Positions 51,762 through 60,579 of a stretch of DNA of 64,000 nt are shown here, one piece after another. Source of the stretch: an uncultured Bacteroidales bacterium (GTDB taxonomy: Bacteria; Bacteroidota; Bacteroidia; Bacteroidales; FEN-979); NCBI GenBank assembly GCA_903903985.1, contig CAIVAT010000034.1:1-64000 (forward strand), written 5' to 3'. Made by a program: the position numbers and the translations under genes. Position 1 is the stretch's first letter, and the number at the start of each line of letters is the position of its first letter. The notes below the pieces were generated by a model. That model did no database searches. It was not told the DNA's origin and saw nothing but the letters and a program-made list of their open reading frames with translations.

Positions 51762-53738
51762 ATGGTAATGCGCTTTTTCTTATTCCTCATCATACCCCTT
51801 TTTACCTGGGTTTCCGGGCTTTCCCAGGAGGTGCTCACAGGCCTTCAAACAAATCCCATGGTCAAGGCCAAAGCTTTGGAAATCAGCCGGATGAACTTAC
51901 CTGAATCCGGTTTGGATACCCTCCCGGTTAGCCTGCCATTTTTCGATGATTTCTCCGCCAACAGCGTATTCCCATCCCCGAATTTGTGGATCGACCGCTT
52001 TGCCTTTGAGAATGATGACCTGCCTGTTTACCCGGTAAACCTGGGCGCCATGACCCTTGATGCCATCAATGATTCCGGGAACATGTATCAGGCAGCCGTG
52101 CCCGGGCCACTGAATTTCATTGCCGACTACCTGACTTCACGATATATCAGACTCGATTCCGTGTTTTCCCCTGTTCCTCGATCACTGACGCTGGCCGACT
52201 CCATTTATTTCAGTTTTTTCTATCAGCCCCAGGGCCGGGGAAATGCACCGCAAAAAAACGATTCACTGATCCTGGAATTTTTAGTTACCCCGGCTCACGA
52301 CAGCCTCACTCCGGGAGGCACCACCCCTGTTCCCGATAAGTGGCGGCGAATGTGGTTTGCAAATGGAATGCCCCTGGACACTTTTTACCTGAAAAACAAC
52401 AAATGGTTTGTCCAGGTAATGATCCCTGTAACTGATGCCTCTTTTCTTAAAAATAAATTCCGGTTCAGGTTTTACAATTATGTCAGCCTTGCGAGTTCAT
52501 CAGAGCCTAGTTGGCAAAGCAATACCGATCAATGGAACCTCGACAATGTCTATCTTAACCTGGGCCGCAGCAAAAACGATACGGTTTTCCCGGAGTTGCG
52601 ATTTATTTACCGGCCTCCATCCTTGCTCCGGCGCTATGAGTCGATGCCCTATCCCCAGTATTGTGACGATCCGACAAATGAAATAAGGGATACGATCGAT
52701 ATTTTAATGACCAACCGGGATATCATCCCCCATCTATCATCATATAAATATTATGTAACCAATACCGGCAGTTTTTCAAAAACATACAATGGCGGGGATT
52801 ACAATATACAGCCGTATAATGTAATCCCCTACGTGACCTATCAGAAGTTTGCCCACCCGGCAGTCCCCTTCCTGATCCCGATCAGCCAGGCCGACAGCGC
52901 AACTTTCCTGATGAAACACGTGCTGACTGATTTAACTCCCGGATCTGCAATGGGCGACACCATGCAGGCCTATCAGAACTTTTTCAACTATTTCGCTTAT
53001 GATGACGGCACCCCGGAGGCAAGTTACGGACTCACACCGGCAGGCTCAAAACTTGCTTATCGCTTTCAGCTCAATAAGTCGCCAGACACCTTGCGTGCCA
53101 TCCGGATGTATTTCAACAGAACCCTGAGCAATGTCAGCCAGCAACTGTTCTATCTTTGCGTATGGAACGACAACGCAGGCAAACCGGGTGATACCATCTA
53201 TTCAAAACTGTATCTGCCACGGTATACCGACAGCCTCAATAAATTTGCTACCTACCATATCTTCCCCCCGCTGCGTATTACCGGGACGTTTTATGTCGGA
53301 TGGATTCAAACAACTGATGATAATTTGTCGATCGGATTCGATCGCTATAACAACAGTCAGAGCGAGATCTTCTACAACTCATCCGGGGTGTGGAATAATT
53401 CATCCTTTACCGGTTCGCTGATGATCAGGCCGGTGATCGGAAAACCCATTCCGCTGGGAATCGGCGATGTGGAAAAGAACTATTTTAAGATAGCGATCTA
53501 TCCAAACCCATGCAATGCCGGCATTTTACATCTACAAATCCCTGAAACAGCCCCTATAACGAATATTACCGAAGATGCCTCCCTGATCATCACTGACCTG
53601 ATTGGTCACATCAGCTTGAAAACACGATATCAAAAAGAGATCGATGTAAGTTCACTGGCCAATGGGCTCTATTTCCTGGAAATCAGGAACAGTGCAGGCA
53701 TCAGGTCCGGTATTGCAAAATTCATCATTTCACGATAA
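51762..53738 (+). CDS. Large secreted protein with T9SS type A sorting domain
   Basis: A 658-residue protein with a signal peptide (hydrophobic core FFLFLIIPLFTW, cleavage near GLS, about 22). The body is beta-rich with many Asp-Ser-Asn turns. It contains DNVYLNLG, the closing strand of jellyroll modules, near 263-270, and a YFAYDDGTPEASYGL block near 411-425. The T9SS type A domain (about 575-658) has IYPNPCNAGILHL, SLIITDLIGHI and LANGLYFLEIRNSAG. No catalytic motif is identified. Its position between PASTA and RluD genes is conserved in Bacteroidota, which suggests a core but uncharacterised envelope role. Confidence 0.85.
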   Translation: MVMRFFLFLIIPLFTWVSGLSQEVLTGLQTNPMVKAKALEISRMNLPESGLDTLPVSLPFFDDFSANSVFPSPNLWIDRFAFENDDLPVYPVNLGAMTLDAINDSGNMYQAAVPGPLNFIADYLTSRYIRLDSVFSPVPRSLTLADSIYFSFFYQPQGRGNAPQKNDSLILEFLVTPAHDSLTPGGTTPVPDKWRRMWFANGMPLDTFYLKNNKWFVQVMIPVTDASFLKNKFRFRFYNYVSLASSSEPSWQSNTDQWNLDNVYLNLGRSKNDTVFPELRFIYRPPSLLRRYESMPYPQYCDDPTNEIRDTIDILMTNRDIIPHLSSYKYYVTNTGSFSKTYNGGDYNIQPYNVIPYVTYQKFAHPAVPFLIPISQADSATFLMKHVLTDLTPGSAMGDTMQAYQNFFNYFAYDDGTPEASYGLTPAGSKLAYRFQLNKSPDTLRAIRMYFNRTLSNVSQQLFYLCVWNDNAGKPGDTIYSKLYLPRYTDSLNKFATYHIFPPLRITGTFYVGWIQTTDDNLSIGFDRYNNSQSEIFYNSSGVWNNSSFTGSLMIRPVIGKPIPLGIGDVEKNYFKIAIYPNPCNAGILHLQIPETAPITNITEDASLIITDLIGHISLKTRYQKEIDVSSLANGLYFLEIRNSAGIRSGIAKFIISR

Positions 53739-53792
53739 CGAAGCCGGCATCACAATCGCAAACCTGAACAGTTCATCCTTCCGGAAAAAAAC

Positions 53793-54830
53793 ATGGACAA
53801 TAAACCCGAAATCCCAGAAGAAGCAGGTGAATTATACGAACATTTCAGGTTTGTCGTTGACAGGGGGCAAAACCCGTTGCGCATCGATAAGTACCTGATG
53901 GCTAAAATCGAAAATGCCTCCCGGAACCGCATCCAGAACGCCGCTCATGCCGGAAATATCTTTGTAAATGGTGTCATGGCAAAGCCAAATTATAAAGTCA
54001 GGCCACTCGATGTGATCACCATCGTATTGGCTCATCCCCCGCGTGATACGGAAGTTTATCCTGAGAATATCCCGATTGATGTGGTATACGAGGACAATGA
54101 CATCCTGGTGGTCAATAAATCGCCCGGGATGGTTGTGCATCCCGGTCATGGAAACTTCACCGGTACCCTCCAAAATGCACTTTTATTTCATCTGCAACTC
54201 AACAACCCCGGCAATGCCGATGCAAAACCTTTCCTGGTGCACCGCATCGACAAGGACACCAGCGGGATCATGCTTATTGCCAAAAATGAGCTTTCACAAG
54301 CGAAAATCGCCAAACAGTTTTTTGATCATACGATCGACCGTACGTATGTGGCGCTCGTGTGGGGAAATATCGATCATGATGAAGGAAGTATTGATGCACA
54401 TATCGGGCGGGATATCCGTAACAGGTTGGTTCAGGCTGTGTATGATGATCCGGAAAAGGGCCGGCATGCCGTTACGCATTACCATGTTCTTGAACGGTTT
54501 GGTTATGTGACCCTGGTGGAATGCAGGCTTGAAACCGGCCGCACACACCAGATCAGGATTCACTTCAAACACATCGGCCATCCCCTGTTCAACGACGAAA
54601 GCTATGGCGGGGCAGAAATCCTGAAAGGCACCACATTTACCAAATACAAACAATTTGTCAATAACTGTTTTGCCCTGCTGCCGCGTCAGGCCCTGCATGC
54701 TAAATCGCTGGGATTTATCCACCCTGGAACAAACCAGTTTGTGCACTTCGATTCTGATTATCCTCCTGATCTGGCAGCAGCGATTGAAAAATGGAGAAGC
54801 TACGGGAGGATGGGGGCAAATCACGATTGA
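53793..54830 (+). CDS. rluD: RluA-family 23S rRNA pseudouridine synthase (RluD-like)
   Basis: A 345-residue protein. An S4-like domain (about 20-90) with RIDKYLMAKI and RNRIQNAAHAGNIFVNG precedes the catalytic domain. The active-site Asp is in FLVHRIDKDTSGIML (about 147-161), followed by TYVALVWG, ETGRTHQIRIH (about 249-259) and HAKSLGFIHP (about 303-312). It isomerises uridines in 23S rRNA helix 69 if it is a true RluD; RluA-family members are hard to tell apart by sequence. The stop codon is inside a heptameric array. Confidence 0.9.
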   Translation: MDNKPEIPEEAGELYEHFRFVVDRGQNPLRIDKYLMAKIENASRNRIQNAAHAGNIFVNGVMAKPNYKVRPLDVITIVLAHPPRDTEVYPENIPIDVVYEDNDILVVNKSPGMVVHPGHGNFTGTLQNALLFHLQLNNPGNADAKPFLVHRIDKDTSGIMLIAKNELSQAKIAKQFFDHTIDRTYVALVWGNIDHDEGSIDAHIGRDIRNRLVQAVYDDPEKGRHAVTHYHVLERFGYVTLVECRLETGRTHQIRIHFKHIGHPLFNDESYGGAEILKGTTFTKYKQFVNNCFALLPRQALHAKSLGFIHPGTNQFVHFDSDYPPDLAAAIEKWRSYGRMGANHD

Positions 54831-54847
54831 CGATTTTCAATTTACAA
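54820..54847. repeat. Heptameric array (AATCGTA/TTTACAA family), 4 units, across the rluD stop
   Basis: ATCACGA, TTGACGA, TTTTCAA, TTTACAA in tandem. It includes the rluD stop codon (TGA 54828-54830) and runs to the next gene's start region. Confidence 0.6.
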
Positions 54848-54864
54848 TGGAACAGCACAGGGGT

Positions 54865-55638
54865 ATGAAGGTAATTAGAAATAACAGGGCAGGTAAGGTG
54901 AGTTTTTTACAGATCCTGGTTTCGTGCTATTTCTGGGTATCCATGTTCCTGATTTCGGGTATATTATTTCCCGTTGCCATTTTTTTATGGGTTACGACCG
55001 TATTGTTTGATGAAAGGCGGTATATCCTGCATCAGTTTACCTGCAGATGGGCCGATATTATCTTAGGGATCAACCCTTACTGGAAAGTGCATGTGGAGGG
55101 CCGGAATAAAATTGATCCTGAAAAAGTGTATGTGATGGTCTCAAACCATCAGTCGGGGTTAGACATCCTGGTACTTTTCAAACTTAACCGTCATTTCAAA
55201 TGGGTGGCAAAAAAGGGCTTATTCATTATTCCTTTTATTGGATGGAACATGGCCCTGAACGGATATATTTCCATCGAACGGGGCCGTGGAAGGAGTAAGC
55301 TCCAGATGATGGACAAAGCTGCTGAATCCATTCGTGCCGGGAATTCAGTCATGCTCTTCCCTGAAGGAACCCGATCTGTGGATGGAATACTTCAACAATA
55401 TAAAACCGGGGCGTTCAGACTTGCCCTCGAAACCCGTTCCCCGATCATTCCTATTGTGATCAAAGGAACCCATCGGGCCATTAAAAAGGGCGGGCTGCTG
55501 ATTCACAAAAACGATCAGGTCAAACTCGTGGTCCTCGACCCTATTCCTTACGAATCATTCAGCCATATGGACAACAAAGCGCTGGCATCCATGGTTTTTG
55601 AAATTACCAGACGGGAATTGGACTCATTGCCTGATTAG
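54865..55638 (+). CDS. 1-acyl-sn-glycerol-3-phosphate acyltransferase (PlsC-like)
   Basis: About 257 residues, starting at ATG 54865 (MKVIRNNRAGK) behind an AGGGG; an ATG at 54847 falls within a repeat array and is less likely. A transmembrane segment (about 13-40) is followed by the acyltransferase core: NHQSGLD (about 94-100; HX4D), an FIPFIGWNMALNG strand, FPEGTR (about 165-170), and a PIIPIVIKGTH segment. The enzyme acylates lysophosphatidic acid to phosphatidic acid, the step after PlsX/PlsY. Acyl chains activated by FakA-FakB could feed it through acyl-phosphate. Long extensions upstream of 54847 overlap rluD and are not real. Confidence 0.9.
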   Translation: MKVIRNNRAGKVSFLQILVSCYFWVSMFLISGILFPVAIFLWVTTVLFDERRYILHQFTCRWADIILGINPYWKVHVEGRNKIDPEKVYVMVSNHQSGLDILVLFKLNRHFKWVAKKGLFIIPFIGWNMALNGYISIERGRGRSKLQMMDKAAESIRAGNSVMLFPEGTRSVDGILQQYKTGAFRLALETRSPIIPIVIKGTHRAIKKGGLLIHKNDQVKLVVLDPIPYESFSHMDNKALASMVFEITRRELDSLPD

Positions 55639-55796
55639 CCTATCCCTGCTGAAATCATTGGTACCCCTTGCAACCGCCAATTTGACATATCCGGATTGAA
55701 TTATCCTGCCGTTTCGACATATTTCCTGGTGCTTTTTCCGCTGGTACATCTTTTGATTTTTACGCTGAAAACAAACAAAATTCAAACATAAAAATA

Positions 55797-55803
55797 AAGG
55801 AGG
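55797..55803 (+). promoter_or_regulatory. Strong Shine-Dalgarno (AAGGAGG) of the hsp20 gene
   Basis: A near-perfect anti-Shine-Dalgarno complement lies 7 bp before ATG 55811. It is unusual for this phylum and shared with the gene at 8525. No CIRCE-like inverted repeat is seen. Confidence 0.7.
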
Positions 55804-55810
55804 AACAACC

Positions 55811-56236
55811 ATGACACTTATTAAATGGCAACACAGAAATCCGTTATCGGATATGGTCAGCAACATTTTTGACAATGATCTTGGTGATTTTTTCGGAAAG
55901 CGGTTCAGCGATCCGGCAGCCAACATCATTGAAAACAGCGATTCCTTCCACCTCGAAATTGCAGCTCCGGGGATGGTCAAGGATGATTTCAAAATCAACC
56001 TTGAAAACAACGTCCTGACGATCTCGGCCGAAGTGGAAGATCAGAAGCGCGAGGAAGGCAAGAACTTTTCAAGAAAAGAGTTTTATTATGGCTCTTTCAG
56101 CAGGTCTTTTACCTTGCCAAAAACCATCGATGTCGACAACATCAACGCTGAATATGAAAGCGGCATCCTGAAGATCGTGCTCCCGAAAAAAGAGGAGGCA
56201 AAGGTCGAAATGAAAAAAGTGATCAAGATTTCATAA
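55811..56236 (+). CDS. Hsp20/alpha-crystallin small heat-shock protein
   Basis: A 141-residue protein. After an N-terminal arm with MVSNIFDNDLGDFFGK, the alpha-crystallin domain (about 38-130) shows PAANIIENSDSFHLEIAAPG, KINLENNVLTISAE and SGILKIVLPKK (the conserved A/G-x-L-x-V/I-x-x-P-K motif). It ends with the short KVIKIS, the I-x-I/V-type tail motif that docks in the oligomer groove. It is a holdase chaperone. Its gene stands alone, preceded by a strong ribosome-binding site. Confidence 0.95.
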   Translation: MTLIKWQHRNPLSDMVSNIFDNDLGDFFGKRFSDPAANIIENSDSFHLEIAAPGMVKDDFKINLENNVLTISAEVEDQKREEGKNFSRKEFYYGSFSRSFTLPKTIDVDNINAEYESGILKIVLPKKEEAKVEMKKVIKIS

Positions 56237-56264
56237 TTTCAATTTCGCGGATATAGGGAAGGGA

Positions 56265-56299
56265 TTTGTTTATTTTTTCACAAAGTTTTGGTAATTTTG
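56265..56299 (+). promoter_or_regulatory. Possible gcvP promoter
   Basis: TTTG (56265-56268), 23-bp spacer, TAATTTTG (56292-56299), 35 bp before the gcvP start. The spacing is a little long. No glycine riboswitch is seen in the short leader. Confidence 0.5.
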
Positions 56300-56333
56300 C
56301 GATTCACTGAAAAAATCTCAAAATTCCTTCCCT

Positions 56334-59192
56334 ATGATCATCAACAACTTTGCAAGAAGACACAACGGGCCATTTGGCGATGAAACCGGCAAGATGCTCG
56401 AGAAAATCGGCGTTCAGTCACTTGATCAGCTGATCAGGCAGACAGTTCCGTCATCCATCCTGATGAAGGAACCACTAAACCTGCCTGCAGGGATGAATGA
56501 ATACCAGTACCTCAGCCACATCAGGTCCGTTGGCGCAAAAAACAAATTGTTTAAAACCTTTATAGGACTTGGCTATTACAATACCATTGTTCCGGGAGTG
56601 ATTTTAAGAAATATCCTTGAAAACCCGGGCTGGTACACTGCCTATACTCCCTACCAGGCAGAAATTTCACAGGGAAGGCTGGAAGCACTCCTGAACTTCC
56701 AGACCATGGTATGCGATCTTACCGCAATGCCCATTGCAAATGCCTCTTTACTCGATGAAGGAACCGCCGCTGCCGAGGCAATGATCATGCTTTTCAACAG
56801 TCGTTCCAGGGATTCCGTAAAAAGGGGTGCCAACCAGTTCTTTGTTTCAGAGAACCTGTTCCCGCAATCGATCGATGTGATCCGCACCCGTGCCATCCCG
56901 CTTGGGATTGACCTGATCATCGGGAAACAGGATGAATTCACTTTCAACGACCTTGTTTTCGGTTGCATGATCCAGTATCCCAACCAGCATGGAGCCGTAT
57001 GTGATTATAAATCAATCGTTGAGAAAGCACACCTGGCAGGCTCGATGATTGCCGTAGCTGCCGACCTGCTGAGCCTGACGCTGCTCACCCCTCCAGGTGA
57101 ATGGGGAGCGGATATCGTTTTTGGATCCACCCAGCGATTCGGCATACCCATGGGATATGGCGGGCCGCATGCAGCCTATTTCGCAACACGTGATGAGTAC
57201 AAAAGGCAGATGCCCGGCCGTATCATCGGTGTTTCCGTCGATGCAAACGGCAACCGCGCCCTGCGCATGGCCCTGCAAACCCGAGAACAACACATCAAAC
57301 GCGAGAAAGCCACATCCAACATCTGCACTTCACAGGTTTTGCTTGCCGTGATGGCAGGAATGTATGCTGTTTATCACGGCCCGAAAGGCCTCCGCCAGAT
57401 CGCCCGCCACATCAACATTCTCACAGGTGTCCTGTCGCAGGAAATTCAAAAATACGGCTACCTGCAGATGAACGACCATTTCTTCGACACGGTGAGGATC
57501 AAATTGCCCGATGGCGTTTCTGCTGATGCCATCAGGAGGGCTGCACTTGAACACGAAATGAACCTCCGGTACATCGATGAAAAGCACATTGGTGTCAGCA
57601 TCGACGAAACAACAGCCCTTTCCGACATCAACACCCTGGTAAGCATTTTTGCCCGGGCCAACGGGAAAGTGTACACGGAATTCATCTGCGATCCGGCAGT
57701 GTGTGAACGGATCACCACGATCCCGGAAAACCTCACACGGAGTTCTGGTTTCCTCACCCATAACGTTTTCAACAGCTACCATTCCGAAACGGAGATGATG
57801 CGTTATATCAAGAAACTGGAGAACAGGGATCTTTCCCTCAACCGTTCGATGATTCCCCTGGGTTCCTGCACGATGAAACTGAATGCAGCCTCGGAGTTAT
57901 TTGCCCTCAGCTATCCTGAATTCGGCGGCATACATCCGTTCGTACCCAAAGATCAGGCTGAAGGATACCAGTTCCTGATCGGTGAACTCGCCAAAGACCT
58001 GGCAACCATCACCGGTTTCGATTCGGTATCTTTCATGCCAAACTCGGGAGCAGCGGGGGAATATGCAGGCCTGATGGTGATCAGGCAGTACCACATTTCA
58101 CAGGGCCAGGGGCATCGCGATGTCTGTATCATTCCATCCTCGGCGCACGGCACCAATCCAGCCAGTGCTGCCATGGCCGGCATGAAGGTCGTGGTGGTCA
58201 AATGCGATGAAAAAGGGAACACCGATCTCAATGACCTGCTCGAGAAAGCGGTACAATACAAGGATACATTGGCCGCATTGATGGTGACTTACCCCTCCAC
58301 GCACGGTGTGTTTGAAGAGGAGATCCTCGACATCATCAGGATCATTCATGAAAACGGCGGTCAGGTTTACATGGATGGAGCAAATATGAATGCCCAGGTG
58401 GGACTGACCAATCCCGGGATCATCAAGGCTGATGTTTGTCACCTGAACCTGCATAAAACCTTTGCCATTCCTCACGGCGGCGGCGGTCCCGGCGAGGGCC
58501 CGATCGCTGTTGCAAAGCATCTTTCGCCTTTCCTGCCTCAACATGTTTTTGTTGAAACCGGCGGAAAGAACGGTATCACTGCGGTGGCTTCCGCGCCTTA
58601 CGGCAGCGCCCTGATCCTTACCATCTCCTATGCCTACATCAAACTGATGGGCGGCGGCGGATTGACGGAGGCGACTAAAATGGCCATCCTGAATGCAAAT
58701 TACCTTAAATCATGTCTTGAGCCCTACTACCCCATTCTCTATTCGGGAAAAAATGGCCGCTGCGCCCATGAAATGATAGTTGATTGCAATGGCATCAGCC
58801 GGCAAACGGGCATTGGCGCCATCGACATTGCCAAACGCCTGATGGACTATGGGTTTCACGCTCCAACCGTTGCCTTTCCTGTTCATGGTACCCTGATGGT
58901 CGAACCAACTGAGAGCGAACCTTTTTCAGAACTGAACCGGTTTATCGAGGCCATGGTCAGGATCCGTGCAGAGATTGATGAAATTGCCTCCGGAACTGCC
59001 GATAAGGTGGTGAACGTGATCATGAAAGCGCCGCATACCGTTGAAATGGTTACAGCCGATGAGTGGAATTTACCCTATTCGCGGCAAAAAGCAGCCTTCC
59101 CGGTTGATTCGCTCAAAGAAGACAAATACTGGCCGACCGTGACGAGGATTGATGATGCATTCGGAGACCGGAATCTGACGTGTACAGCTTGA
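56334..59192 (+). CDS. gcvP: Glycine dehydrogenase (decarboxylating), P-protein
   Basis: A 952-residue full-length P-protein with both halves fused, as in E. coli. N-terminal half: FARRHNGPFGDETGKML (6-22), SQGRLEALLNFQTMVCDLTA. C-terminal half: PLGSCTMKLNA (about 508-518), SAHGTNPASAAMAG (about 604-617), the PLP-binding Lys in LNLHKTFAIPHGGGGPG (about K707), and PTESE near 861. It decarboxylates glycine and passes the aminomethyl group to lipoyl-GcvH. GcvH and GcvT genes are not in this window, so the system is split on the chromosome. The short leader lacks a riboswitch-sized region. Confidence 0.97.
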   Translation: MIINNFARRHNGPFGDETGKMLEKIGVQSLDQLIRQTVPSSILMKEPLNLPAGMNEYQYLSHIRSVGAKNKLFKTFIGLGYYNTIVPGVILRNILENPGWYTAYTPYQAEISQGRLEALLNFQTMVCDLTAMPIANASLLDEGTAAAEAMIMLFNSRSRDSVKRGANQFFVSENLFPQSIDVIRTRAIPLGIDLIIGKQDEFTFNDLVFGCMIQYPNQHGAVCDYKSIVEKAHLAGSMIAVAADLLSLTLLTPPGEWGADIVFGSTQRFGIPMGYGGPHAAYFATRDEYKRQMPGRIIGVSVDANGNRALRMALQTREQHIKREKATSNICTSQVLLAVMAGMYAVYHGPKGLRQIARHINILTGVLSQEIQKYGYLQMNDHFFDTVRIKLPDGVSADAIRRAALEHEMNLRYIDEKHIGVSIDETTALSDINTLVSIFARANGKVYTEFICDPAVCERITTIPENLTRSSGFLTHNVFNSYHSETEMMRYIKKLENRDLSLNRSMIPLGSCTMKLNAASELFALSYPEFGGIHPFVPKDQAEGYQFLIGELAKDLATITGFDSVSFMPNSGAAGEYAGLMVIRQYHISQGQGHRDVCIIPSSAHGTNPASAAMAGMKVVVVKCDEKGNTDLNDLLEKAVQYKDTLAALMVTYPSTHGVFEEEILDIIRIIHENGGQVYMDGANMNAQVGLTNPGIIKADVCHLNLHKTFAIPHGGGGPGEGPIAVAKHLSPFLPQHVFVETGGKNGITAVASAPYGSALILTISYAYIKLMGGGGLTEATKMAILNANYLKSCLEPYYPILYSGKNGRCAHEMIVDCNGISRQTGIGAIDIAKRLMDYGFHAPTVAFPVHGTLMVEPTESEPFSELNRFIEAMVRIRAEIDEIASGTADKVVNVIMKAPHTVEMVTADEWNLPYSRQKAAFPVDSLKEDKYWPTVTRIDDAFGDRNLTCTA

Positions 59193-59206
59193 AAAAGTTG
59201 CGCCGC

Positions 59207-59230
59207 AGCGAAATAGCGAGGGAGCGAAAT
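59207..59230. repeat. Octameric array (AGCGAAAT family), 3 units, 3' of gcvP
   Basis: AGCGAAAT, AGCGAGGG, AGCGAAAT in tandem, 14 bp beyond the gcvP stop. Same unit as the arrays flanking rdgB. Confidence 0.75.
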
Positions 59231-59388
59231 TTACTGGTTTTTAGATGGTTTCGCGATACCCACCTTGATCCTGTATCCAACCGGATATTTCATTGATGGC
59301 AGTTTCCGCCTGGTTCAGGATTCCCAGGTAGGTCAGGAAACACAACCGTTAGCAGCGCTTTTGCTTTCGGGTCGAGTTCCACGAGAAA

Positions 59389-60579
59389 TCACATTTGATC
59401 AAGGCAATGCCTGATTTTCTGCCAGGTTTGGTCGATGCTGTTGTCGAGGCCGACAGAAAAACGAACGAGTCCTTCTGACAATCCCATTTCCCGCTGAATT
59501 TCTTCGGGAACTTCCGATGAAGTGCTTTTCCCGGAATTGCTGAACAGGGTTTTAAAATAGCCAAGACTGACAGCGAGGTATCCTACTCCTGCTTTTTCCA
59601 TCATCTCCATCAACCTTGCTGCACGCTCTGCGGTAATCATGTCGATGGCAATCAGACCTCCAAAACCAAATTCGGGGTTCATCATTTCCTTCAGTTTAGC
59701 ATGGCCTTTATTTTCAGGAAGTCCCGGATAATTAATCTTTACGCCGTACTCCCTGAATTTTTCCGCAAGGTACATGGCATTTTTGCCATGCTGTTTCATC
59801 CGGATGTGAAGTGTATGAAGGTTCTTCAGGATACTGGATGATCGCAGGGGATCGAGTGCTGGGCCGAGCAACATGGCTGTTCCTGCATTGACATCACACA
59901 GGGAATCAATAAATTCCCTGGAAGCACAAATGGCTCCTGCAACACAATCATTTTTCCCATTGATGAACTTGGTCATGCTGTATACCACTACATGCGCTCC
60001 CAGCTGGCAGGGAGCGACGATCATCGGTGTAAAAGTATTGTCGACCACGAGTTTAATCTTGTGTTCATCAGCGATCTTTGCAAGGGCCGGGATGTCGGAG
60101 ATCTGCAACAAAGGATTGGTCATGGATTCCGTATAGATCATTTTCGTTTCCGGGCGGATGGACTGTCTGACCAGGTCAAGGTTGGTGATGTCAACAAAGG
60201 TGACATCGATGTTGAATTTCCTGACGTAGTTGAACAGGAAAGCAAACGTACCGCCGTAGGTGGTAAGGCTGCAAACGATGTGATCGCCGCTGCTGCAGAT
60301 CTGCAGGATCGAACAGGTGATGGCTGCCATCCCCGATGCCGTTACCCAGGCCGATTCGGTTCCTTCCATTGCGGCAAGTGCGTCGGCGAGATACTTGTTA
60401 CTTGGGTTCCAGTGCCGTGAATAGAGGAAACAGCCTTCGGCTTCCCCCTGGAAAGTGTCAAGCATGGTCTTGGCCTGCATGAAAGTAAAGGTGGCGGAAT
60501 CGCAAACAGAAGGGTTCACATCGCCGTATTCGCCGAATTGCAGGAGATCGAAAATTTTGGTTGAAGGATCGTGGTGCAT
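59389..60579 (-). CDS. PLP-dependent Cys/Met-metabolism enzyme (methionine gamma-lyase-like)
   Basis: A 396-residue fold-type I PLP enzyme of the Cys/Met metabolism family. It has YSRHWNPSNKYLADALAAMEGTE (split across about 53-75), ASGMAAITCSIL (about 81-92), a TESMTNPLLQISDIPALA segment (about 150-167), VVDNTFTPM (about 178-186) and the Schiff-base Lys in VYSMTKFINGKND (about 200-212). The C-terminus has RFSVGLD (about 376-382). Substrate choice among methionine gamma-lyase, cystathionine gamma-lyase or O-acetylhomoserine sulfhydrylase is not decided by motifs. It converges with gcvP, with about 195 bp between them. Confidence 0.85.
   Translation of the reverse strand: MHHDPSTKIFDLLQFGEYGDVNPSVCDSATFTFMQAKTMLDTFQGEAEGCFLYSRHWNPSNKYLADALAAMEGTESAWVTASGMAAITCSILQICSSGDHIVCSLTTYGGTFAFLFNYVRKFNIDVTFVDITNLDLVRQSIRPETKMIYTESMTNPLLQISDIPALAKIADEHKIKLVVDNTFTPMIVAPCQLGAHVVVYSMTKFINGKNDCVAGAICASREFIDSLCDVNAGTAMLLGPALDPLRSSSILKNLHTLHIRMKQHGKNAMYLAEKFREYGVKINYPGLPENKGHAKLKEMMNPEFGFGGLIAIDMITAERAARLMEMMEKAGVGYLAVSLGYFKTLFSNSGKSTSSEVPEEIQREMGLSEGLVRFSVGLDNSIDQTWQKIRHCLDQM

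Noticed and set aside
54655-54846. Long N-terminal extension of the PlsC-like gene
   Set aside because: It lies wholly inside rluD in another frame and across a repeat array; the enzyme core begins later.
56300-56333. Glycine riboswitch before gcvP
   Set aside because: The leader after the predicted promoter is only about 30 nt, far too short.
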